Shown here piece by piece: positions 1 to 6,253 of a DNA stretch of 15,123 bases (position 1 is its first letter; every line of letters begins with the position of its first letter). The DNA is from Calditerrivibrio sp. (GTDB lineage: Bacteria; Chrysiogenota; Deferribacteres; Deferribacterales; Calditerrivibrionaceae): assembly GCA_020217115.1 (NCBI GenBank), contig JAIWOA010000097.1, forward strand, positions 1 to 15,123. Reading direction: 5' to 3'. Position numbers and translations under genes: made by a program. Under the pieces are notes generated by a model. That model had not been told where the DNA came from. It did no database searches and saw nothing but the letters and a program-made list of their open reading frames with translations.

Positions 1-732
1 GTCAAATCCGATGAAATTAATTCATCCGCAAGGTCTTTAAACTGCACAACGTTAGTCGTAAAGATAAAGACATCCGGGTTAAAATTAACAAAAAATTAAA
101 ACTCTACTTGAAAAGTGAATATACTAAAAGAGAAGGAGAAAATGTTTATGAAAGCATAAGGAACATAAAAGAGTCCTTAGTTTTAGACTATATGTCAGAG
201 GACCTGAGGGTATCTATAGTACCTGCAATGGGTTCAGAGAAAATATTGGTAAACAAAATAAAAAATTTTATTCTTTCGATAGCAAAGTTGTTTATGTTAA
301 CAACAATTTAGATCTCAAATATGTTGTAGAAACTATAGATAAGATAGGGGTGGATAGGGAAAAAATTTATTCAAAAATCTTAATTATAAATTCCTTATGC
401 CAAACTATTCTTTAAATTTTGATTATACTTATAATGATACTAACTCTATATTTGAATCTTATAACCCTTCATTGACCTATATTATATATAAAGTTTTCCC
501 TAAGGATCAGCCCTATTTGATTATTGATATTGGTTTAAAATTTGACAAAAACAAAACACAAGTTTCTATAAATAATGAACGTTACTATTTTACAAAGGTA
601 ACTTATAAACCAACAAATCGTTTTGAAACTATTTTATCATACGAAAAATCTATAGTAAAAAATAGTAGCCAGAAAGATGTTGGAGATGATTATGAATTTA
701 TCTTGAGATTTAAAACAAAAGTGTTTAACTAA
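1..732 (+). pseudogene. 3' part of a beta-rich, probable outer-membrane barrel protein, frameshifted
   Basis: No single reading frame covers this stretch, but coding-like peptide can be followed through three frames. Frame 3 runs from about 21 to about 262, frame 2 from about 262 to about 360, and frame 1 from about 360 to the stop at 730-732. The stitched peptide alternates hydrophobic or aromatic residues with polar ones (for example YSLNFDYTY, YLIIDIGLKF, YEFILRFKTKVF), separated by short polar turns. This is the usual look of transmembrane beta-strands in an outer-membrane barrel. Both well-placed shifts are -1 and fall at A-runs (261-265 and 360-365). A third break near 20-40 is possible, but too little sequence lies upstream to judge it. 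The gene begins before the window. It lies just upstream of a PpiC foldase, an NHL lipoprotein and a multihaem cytochrome, which suggests a porin partner of a cytochrome conduit. That role is inferred; no family signature was recognised. Confidence 0.5.
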
Positions 733-754
733 GTATCGGTTATAGAAACAACAA

Positions 755-780
755 TATAATATATAATAATCAAAGGAGAG
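755..780 (+). promoter_or_regulatory. Possible -10 boxes and strong Shine-Dalgarno before the PpiC gene
   Basis: Two TATAAT hexamers lie at 755-760 and 762-767, and a strong AAAGGAGAG ribosome site lies at 772-780. No convincing -35 box sits at the right distance, so a promoter here is weak, and the gene may instead be read from upstream. The ribosome site decides the start. It touches the ATG at 781 but sits about 8 nt before the ATG at 787, which is the better-spaced initiator. Confidence 0.35.
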
Positions 781-786
781 ATGAAA

Positions 787-1745
787 ATGTGGTATATTTT
801 CAAATTGATAAGTCTTTTAATTACAATGCTCGCGTTAAATAGCTACAGTTGGGGAAGTGAGACAGTAATACACAGTAAATTATTGGCAAAGGTGGGTAGT
901 GAGGAGATATATAATTTTGAAGTTGAAAACTTTGTAAATAAAGTTATTCCAATAGAAAATGCACATGCCAAAAGCCTTAACAAAAAGATTTATTGGGATA
1001 ATGCTCTTAGTGAAGCTATCAATGCCAGATTATTAGTTTTATATTCCATAAAATATGAAAAAAATTGTACAAAAAAGCTGAAAATAAAGCTGAAGATATG
1101 TTAAAAATACTGAAAAAAAGATTCAAAAATGAAAATGATTATGTTGAAGCTCTTGTAAATACAGGTATAACCGAGGATAAACTAAAAAAAATATATATCG
1201 ATCTTAATATTGTTGGAGTTTTTGAAGAAGACTTTAAAAGTAGGGGTATCCCAGATAAAGAAATAAAAGAGTATTATGAAAATAATAAAAATATGTTTAT
1301 GACTGGTGAGTCTGTAATTGTATCAAATTGCTTAATAAGTGGAGACGCAAGAGAATTGAATCAAAAACAGATGGAAGAAAAGTATAATATCGCCAAAAAA
1401 GTTGTAGAACTGATGAAAAATAAAAAGTTCAGCGAAGCAAGGAAATATTGTGCAGATAAGCCTTATCCTGAAGAAGATCGAATATATAAGTTTTCTAAGG
1501 GTTATAATGTTGAAGATATATTAAAATTAGGTAAAGAAGATATTGGTGGCCCTTACAAAAATATATATGGATATTTGGTAATATATGTAAAAGATAAAAA
1601 GAAATCTGAACTGCTTCCATTGAAAGAGGTTAAAAATGAAATAGAGACTATAATGTTAAATAAAAAGTTCAGAGAATATTTAGAAGATCTTTTAAGGAAG
1701 GCTCAAAATGAGAATACTGTTGTTATTACTACCAATAATAGTTAA
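787..1745 (+). CDS. Secreted PpiC/SurA-like peptidyl-prolyl isomerase, interrupted by a -1 frameshift
   Basis: This is a predicted periplasmic or exported foldase of the parvulin type. The first frame (start 787; an ATG at 781 is also possible) encodes a signal peptide (IFKLISLLITMLALNSYS) followed by a SurA-like N-terminal helical region that opens with LLAKVGSEEIYNFEVENFV. That frame stops at 1104. The remainder lies in the -1 frame and is open through 1065-1745. It holds the rest of the helical arm and a parvulin-like core (residues such as VELMKNKKFSEARKYCAD and IGGPYKNIYGYLVIYV). Joining the two near 1058-1077 gives one continuous protein of about 320 residues. The join is either a one-base loss in an A-run or ribosomal slippage, because two slippery heptamers lie in the correct phase. 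The 3' end overlaps the NHL gene by 38 bp, so the two are probably translationally coupled. Foldases of this type often accompany secreted multihaem cytochromes, so this one may serve the adjacent cytochrome or barrel. Confidence 0.7.
1071..1077 (+). other. A AAA AAG slippery heptamer in phase with the upstream frame
   Basis: In the upstream reading frame the codons are acA AAA AAG, then CTG. This is the X XXY YYZ arrangement, and it is the same heptamer used for -1 frameshifting in E. coli dnaX. Slipping back one base gives AAA AAA GCT and enters the open frame that finishes the PpiC protein. A second candidate, gaA AAA AAT, lies at 1059-1065 in the same phase. I see no strong stem-loop just downstream. 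A-rich heptamers are common in DNA this AT-rich, so function is unproven. Confidence 0.35.
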
Positions 1746-2670
1746 CAGCTGTGCATTAAAAGATAGTAATGTAGATATTTTTACGAGATTTTTTTGGCCA
1801 GATATAACTAACCCAAAAATATCTTTAGTTGAGATAATAAACAGTGAGAAGATATTAGAGAACCGTAGTTTCTTGAAAAAATTTTTTGGTATAGAGCCAG
1901 ATGTAACTATTATGCATAGACCTTTTGCTATAGCAGCAGATGATGAATATGTTGCAATAAGCGATTTACAATTTGGTATGATTTTTCTCATTGATAAAAA
2001 AAATTATAGTTTAACTACAATCAGTAGTCTTAAAGGTAGGAGTTTTAAGTCTGTTGTAAATTTAGATATAAAAGACAAAAAATTATACATAGTTGATTCA
2101 GACAGTAATATTATAGGTCTATATGATATATTAAATAAGAAAGAGCATATATTTAATATTCAAACCGAGAAACCAGTTGCTATAAAGGTTGATAATTTAA
2201 ATAAACTTATGTTTATCGTGGATATAAAAAGAGATATTGTAGTTATAACAGATTTAGAAGGGAATATCTCAGGAGAGATAAAAGGGGATATGAATTACCC
2301 AATAGATATAGATATAATACCGTCTAAAAAAAGACTTTACATACTTGATGCTTTTAACCATAGAGTAAAAATATATGGTTATAATGGGAATTTTGAGAAG
2401 TCTTTTGGAAGTATCGGGAACAAACCTGGTTATTTTGCAAGACCAAAAGGTTTATGTGTAGACCAGTATAGCAGGGTATATATAACCGATGCTGAATTTG
2501 ATAACATACAAATATTTAATAGTGAAGGTGAGCTATTATATTTTATAGGAGGAAATGGTATAGAGTTTGCTAAATTTAACATGATAGGTAAAGTATACTG
2601 TTATAAAAATGAAATATTAGCAAGCGATATATTTAATTCTAGGGTTCAAATTTTTAATAGTTTTGAATAG
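1708..2670 (+). CDS. NHL-repeat six-bladed beta-propeller lipoprotein
   Basis: This is a predicted membrane-anchored propeller protein of 320 residues. The N-terminus MRILLLLLPIIVNSC is a lipoprotein-type signal with the modified cysteine at residue 15. The lipobox VNSC is slightly non-standard because of the Asn. About six repeats follow, each with the pattern of a hydrophobic strand, a turn, then Y/F-I-x-D (FAIAADDEYVAISD, KKLYIVDSD, RLYILDAFNHRVKIY, RVYITDAEFDNIQIFN, ILASDIFNSRVQIFN). These are typical NHL blades and give a six-bladed propeller. The start is backed by AAGGAAGG at about 1693-1700. It overlaps the foldase gene upstream by 38 bp and ends 15 bp before the cytochrome gene, so all three look like one operon. 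NHL propellers usually act as protein-binding scaffolds. Here a partner in cytochrome export or assembly is likely but not shown. The fold call is strong and the function open. Confidence 0.8.
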   Translation: MRILLLLLPIIVNSCALKDSNVDIFTRFFWPDITNPKISLVEIINSEKILENRSFLKKFFGIEPDVTIMHRPFAIAADDEYVAISDLQFGMIFLIDKKNYSLTTISSLKGRSFKSVVNLDIKDKKLYIVDSDSNIIGLYDILNKKEHIFNIQTEKPVAIKVDNLNKLMFIVDIKRDIVVITDLEGNISGEIKGDMNYPIDIDIIPSKKRLYILDAFNHRVKIYGYNGNFEKSFGSIGNKPGYFARPKGLCVDQYSRVYITDAEFDNIQIFNSEGELLYFIGGNGIEFAKFNMIGKVYCYKNEILASDIFNSRVQIFNSFE

Positions 2671-2685
2671 ATTTATGGGGGCAAT

Positions 2686-4233
2686 ATGAGAAGATTTATT
2701 AGCATGTTTGTTATTTTGCTAAGTTTGACTGTATATGCAGGTATAGAAAATACTAAGCATAATTTTTCTAAGACAGGACCTGGTACAATAAAGTCATCTA
2801 TAGAAGATAGGGTATGTATTTTTTGTCATACCCCACATAATGCATCATCTGTTGCTCCATTATGGAATAGAAATCTTAGTTCTACAACATACACTCTATA
2901 TTCTTCTGGTGGTTCACCTACATTGAACGCAACTCTTTCTCAACCGACTGGGAACTCAAGATTATGTTTGTCATGCCATGATGGTACTATAGCAATAAAT
3001 CAGATATATTCAGGTAGTACTACGGCAACTGATCTTAATATAAAGATAACTGGAACCTCTAATATAGGTAATGTTTTAACAGATGATCATCCTATATCAT
3101 TCGATTATACATCCACATTAGCTTCCTCAGATACACAACTCAACAGTCCAGCTAGTATACCGTCAATAATAAAACTCCAAAATGGAAGAGTTGAGTGTAC
3201 TTCATGCCATGACCCTCATACAGAGACTGTTTTTTTTCTAAGAAATGGAGATAGGTTAGCTTTGTGTAGCTCTTGTCATAATAAAAAAGATGGTAGTATC
3301 TTGTTTAGCAGTTCAGTACATAATGTTGTATATAGTGAATCTCCAATATCATCATCATATGCATGTCAAAGTTGCTATAAACCTCATAATGCAAAGGATA
3401 TGGTTAATTCATCAAGCACAAAACAATTACTAAGGGGAATAGAAGAAGACCTTTGTTTTGTATGTCATGGTACAAGGGGATCTATGCCAGGGGCTCCTGT
3501 AACAGTTTATGGTGTAAATCTGGGGATAACTGGAAGAAACCTCAATTTGCAACTATTATTTGATACAACTTCTGGATATCTTGTGCAATCTGGTACAGTT
3601 ACAAGATATGTTAATAAATCCCATGATGTGGTTTCATCTGCACAGACTGGAAACAATACTAAACTTGAGTGCAGGAACTGCCATGCTGTGCATGGAATTA
3701 AAAGAGATGATATAACAACTACTAATATCATTGATTCTATTGTAAATCCTGACACCCTTCAGCCATTTCAGCCATCAAATACGTCCGGATATAATGGAAC
3801 AAGTAACTATTGGAAAAAATTTTACCAAATGAATGAATATTGCGCTATATGTCATGATGGATCATTCCCATCTAATCCCAACAATAGAGTAGATCTAACA
3901 GTGTCCACTGCAACGGGGAAATCACCAATGGCAGTAAGTAGTTTCTATAGTAATACGATACATGGTCGAAAAAACATACCCTGTTTAGCATGTCATGACC
4001 CACATGGGGGTAATTATTTTAGTATTGTCAGAGAATTAAACTGGAACATAGACGGTGGAGCTCCTTTTCCTACTAAAAATGCATCAAGAACACTCACAAA
4101 AACTAATATAAACGTTACTGCAGTTACTGGTGGATTTGACTTTACAGGGATATGTGGTGGCACATGTCATGTATCAAATCATAATAATGGGAAAAATTGT
4201 TTGCAATGTCATTATCATGGGAATAGACTTTGA
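2686..4233 (+). CDS. Exported multihaem c-type cytochrome (doubled CxxCH family), 9-11 haem sites
   Basis: This 515-residue secreted cytochrome is expected to carry electrons in the periplasm or at the cell surface. A signal peptide (MRRFISMFVILLSLTVYA, cut near residue 18) routes it through Sec. Canonical CxxCH sites begin at Cys 44, 94, 171, 194, 257, 329, 386, 433 and 505. A CX3CH site (CGGTCH) starts at Cys490. A site at Cys227 reads CQSCY, with Tyr231 in place of the axial His. Several sites carry the CxxCHxPH form of the doubled-CxxCH family, including CIFCHTPH, CTSCHDPH and CLACHDPH. The broken site keeps its PH (CYKPH), so it once matched them. Long Ser/Thr/Asn-rich stretches between sites suit an extracellular protein. 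The start has GGGGG at 2677-2681 as its ribosome site. Its last 60 bp are shared with the PilZ gene on the opposite strand. It may be an extracellular or conduit cytochrome; the substrate cannot be told from the sequence. Confidence 0.9.
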   Translation: MRRFISMFVILLSLTVYAGIENTKHNFSKTGPGTIKSSIEDRVCIFCHTPHNASSVAPLWNRNLSSTTYTLYSSGGSPTLNATLSQPTGNSRLCLSCHDGTIAINQIYSGSTTATDLNIKITGTSNIGNVLTDDHPISFDYTSTLASSDTQLNSPASIPSIIKLQNGRVECTSCHDPHTETVFFLRNGDRLALCSSCHNKKDGSILFSSSVHNVVYSESPISSSYACQSCYKPHNAKDMVNSSSTKQLLRGIEEDLCFVCHGTRGSMPGAPVTVYGVNLGITGRNLNLQLLFDTTSGYLVQSGTVTRYVNKSHDVVSSAQTGNNTKLECRNCHAVHGIKRDDITTTNIIDSIVNPDTLQPFQPSNTSGYNGTSNYWKKFYQMNEYCAICHDGSFPSNPNNRVDLTVSTATGKSPMAVSSFYSNTIHGRKNIPCLACHDPHGGNYFSIVRELNWNIDGGAPFPTKNASRTLTKTNINVTAVTGGFDFTGICGGTCHVSNHNNGKNCLQCHYHGNRL

Positions 4234-4872
4234 TAAGTTAAATTTTTGTAAGGAATTACCAGATATGAAATTGTCGTAATTATTTATGTAGTTGTAAATA
4301 TTTTCAAAATCTAATTGGTCATTAAACTTTAACCCCACTTTTTTTTCTAGTGACCACACTACTGTTCCTTTCAACGTATTTTGGTTGTTATTTTTATGTT
4401 TGATATCTGTATTATTTATAGATAATTTTGTCCCTTTATTGTAGCTTTCTATACTTATATCTTCATCAATTAAAATGTTGTGTTCTGAATCTATTTCAAC
4501 TAAAGCGCCTACTATACTTAAATTAATTATCTCACCAAAAAATTCTTTATCTTTATAAAGAATTTTACATGGTAATTTAGTTACAATCCTATTAAACTTT
4601 CTATTATCATGGTCATTTATTTTTGTTGAACTAAAAGCTTCAAAGAAATTAGTATCCGAATTGAAAAACTTACATTTATAATTTACACATGTTGCACATC
4701 TTGATGCAAAATCTGTAGTTTTTTTCCTAACTTCAGTGATTTTTTTAAACATAAATTCATTTAACATCATTATATGTGTAGATTTGCATTCATCAAAGAG
4801 TAGATAAATTGAACAGATACTGACATCATCCTCAATTTTATGGTATGAGCAACCAATAACTTTACACTCCAT
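4174..4872 (-). CDS. PilZ-domain c-di-GMP receptor with Cys-rich N-terminus
   Basis: This 232-residue protein has a PilZ domain from about residue 90 to 200. The c-di-GMP contact motifs are both present: RKFNR (R91 and R95, the RxxxR motif) and NLSIVG (N117, S119, G122, the [D/N]xSxxG motif). GTVVWSLEKKVGLKF forms the closing strands. The first 70 residues hold seven cysteines (3, 8, 20, 29, 59, 62, 67), including CATCVNYKC, which could bind a metal or sense redox state. I know no named family for this part. The gene starts 31 bp after the diguanylate cyclase ends, so the two are almost certainly co-transcribed and the cyclase likely feeds this receptor. There is no clear ribosome site before the ATG. 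The last 19 codons lie inside the cytochrome gene on the other strand. That C-terminal tail does not look like PilZ and may be read-through after loss of an older stop. Confidence 0.8.
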   Translation of the reverse strand: MECKVIGCSYHKIEDDVSICSIYLLFDECKSTHIMMLNEFMFKKITEVRKKTTDFASRCATCVNYKCKFFNSDTNFFEAFSSTKINDHDNRKFNRIVTKLPCKILYKDKEFFGEIINLSIVGALVEIDSEHNILIDEDISIESYNKGTKLSINNTDIKHKNNNQNTLKGTVVWSLEKKVGLKFNDQLDFENIYNYINNYDNFISGNSLQKFNLSKSIPMIMTLQTIFPIIMI

Positions 4873-4903
4873 GATATTATTTTAATCAAATTTTGTGCCA
4901 TAG

Positions 4904-5827
4904 TTAGTAAGTTATCTTATTTTTTCCAGACATTTTTGAAATGTATAATCTCTTATCTGCAAGTTCGATTAGATCTTCTAACTTTTTAGTTTCAATGGTA
5001 TCAGAAACTCCCCCACTAAGTGTTACATTTAAAATTAAGTCATTGTATTTGATATCCATATTTGAAACAGCATTATTTATCCTTTGGGCAATATTAAAGG
5101 TTTCTTTTCGATCTGTTTTTGGGCAGATCAGAAGAAACTCTTCACCTCCATATCTACCAATATAATCGTACAATCTAACGTTATTTTTCATAATTTCTGC
5201 AACTGTTTTTAATACATAGTCACCACATTGGTGGCCGTAACTATCATTTATTTTTTTAAAAAAATCGATATCAAAAAGTACAATACTTAGTGGAATATTT
5301 AATCTTCTATGTTTAATCAACTCTATATTTAGCTTTTCAAATATCTCAGATCGATTAAATAATCCAGTGAGTTGGTCATAAATTGACTTTTCCTTAACTT
5401 CAAGATAGCGTTTTCTGAGGTTATTTTCCATAGCGATTACTCTTTTGGCTGAAATTAGTTTTGCTTTCAATTCCTGGAAGGAAAAGGGCTTAGTTATATA
5501 ATTGTCAACCCCATTTTCATATGCCATTATTATAGAGTCATTGCTTTTTTCTCCTGTAATCATAAAAATATATATATACCTATCTTTAACCGATTCCCTT
5601 ATGATTTTAGAAAATTCTACACCTGTTATTCCAGGCAAATTCCAATCAAGCAATATTAATTGTAAATTATTATCAGACTCTATAATAGGCATAGCATCTT
5701 CAGCACTCTTTGTCTTGTAAATTTTATAGAAAATGTCACTAATATATTTACATATAAGTTCTCTAGATTCTTTGTCATCTTCAACTATTATAACAGAGAT
5801 GTCCATGGCGAATCTTAACATAATCAT
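4904..5827 (-). CDS. Response regulator with GGDEF diguanylate cyclase output (GGEEF)
   Basis: This is a cytoplasmic two-domain protein that makes c-di-GMP from two GTP when its receiver is phosphorylated. The receiver spans about residues 9-125, with the acidic pocket E16-D17-D18, phospho-acceptor D61 (LILLDWNLPG), T91 and K113 (YITKPF). A linker leads to a GGDEF domain at about 145-305. That domain opens with DQLTGLFNR, has the metal and guanine-side motif FDIDFFKKINDSYGH, and the signature GGEEF at 227-231. An RxxD inhibitory site (R218-D221) lies exactly five residues before GGEEF, so product inhibition is expected. It resembles PleD/WspR-type regulators. The start is uncertain: ATGs at 5827, 5821 and 5806 are in frame without a clear ribosome site. 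The one at 5806 gives the usual short receiver N-terminus MDISVIIVEDD. It is followed by a PilZ receptor in the same operon. The partner kinase could be the hybrid kinase nearby, but nothing proves this. Confidence 0.93.
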   Translation of the reverse strand: MIMLRFAMDISVIIVEDDKESRELICKYISDIFYKIYKTKSAEDAMPIIESDNNLQLILLDWNLPGITGVEFSKIIRESVKDRYIYIFMITGEKSNDSIIMAYENGVDNYITKPFSFQELKAKLISAKRVIAMENNLRKRYLEVKEKSIYDQLTGLFNRSEIFEKLNIELIKHRRLNIPLSIVLFDIDFFKKINDSYGHQCGDYVLKTVAEIMKNNVRLYDYIGRYGGEEFLLICPKTDRKETFNIAQRINNAVSNMDIKYNDLILNVTLSGGVSDTIETKKLEDLIELADKRLYISKMSGKNKITY

Positions 5828-5926
5828 TACAATTATTCAATGAAAATATGTTCATGTTCACAAATAAGTGTGTGGATATTAACTAACATGACTTGTGTAT
5901 AAATTTTAAAAAAGTAAAAAAATTGA
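5828..5926. other. Short intergenic gap before the diguanylate cyclase
   Basis: This AT-rich gap should hold the promoter for the leftward cyclase-PilZ operon. I could not find a well-spaced -35/-10 pair. TTGTGA and TTGAAT on the minus strand are 17 nt apart but match the consensus poorly. A near-direct repeat, GTTCATGTTCA, lies at about 5850-5860. The transposase relic begins at its right edge. Confidence 0.3.
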
Positions 5927-6253
5927 TTATTATGTCTAATATTAGATGAATTCTTTCTTATCCCTCATGTAGAAAGATGCCTTAATCTTAAAACATTCCT
6001 CTATAAAGTACAAAAATGGCAGGATACTTGGAACTTCGTTAAACCTAACTTCGGCATCACTATGAATGGAATGACACATTATCAGAAACTTAAAGCATCT
6101 AATTCATTGATACATCATCATATCTTAAAAATGCCTACTATCCTCATGGAACACTTGTTTAAATTTAGCTTTGACCTTTTTAATGATCTTATGCTAAAAT
6201 ATACTGGTCAATATGTCTATACCAAGTTCCGAAAATTTTTAATTAGATATTAA
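5927..6253 (+). pseudogene. Transposase relic, C-terminal fragment only (integrase-core DDE type)
   Basis: An open frame runs from just after a TGA at 5924-5926 to TAA at 6251-6253. No plausible start exists before the ATG at 6062, and coding similarity clearly extends left of it. The peptide contains DEFFLIPHVERC, KVQKWQDTWNFVKPNFG and MNGMTHYQKLK. This pattern is the C-terminal end of rve/DDE transposases, in which W-x-x-x-(Y/W)-N-x-x-(R/K)P is followed by (G)xTPxE/Q-K-LK. The His in MTHYQKLK replaces the Pro that is usual there. The N-terminal DNA-binding part and the catalytic core are missing, so the fragment cannot be active. No terminal inverted repeats or target duplication were found. 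Its end overlaps the 3' end of the convergent histidine kinase gene by 15 bp. The family (IS481-like or related) is recalled from the motif pattern and not certain. Confidence 0.65.

Noticed and set aside
3507..3755. Minus-strand open frame inside the cytochrome gene
   Set aside because: It is a shadow of a strongly supported cytochrome frame with conserved haem motifs, and it has no recognisable domain of its own.
4254..4280. Inverted repeat AATTAC...GTAATT downstream of the cytochrome stop
   Set aside because: It has a six-base A-T-rich stem, a loop of about 16 nt and no following T-run on the plus strand. It lies inside the PilZ coding sequence and is probably chance.
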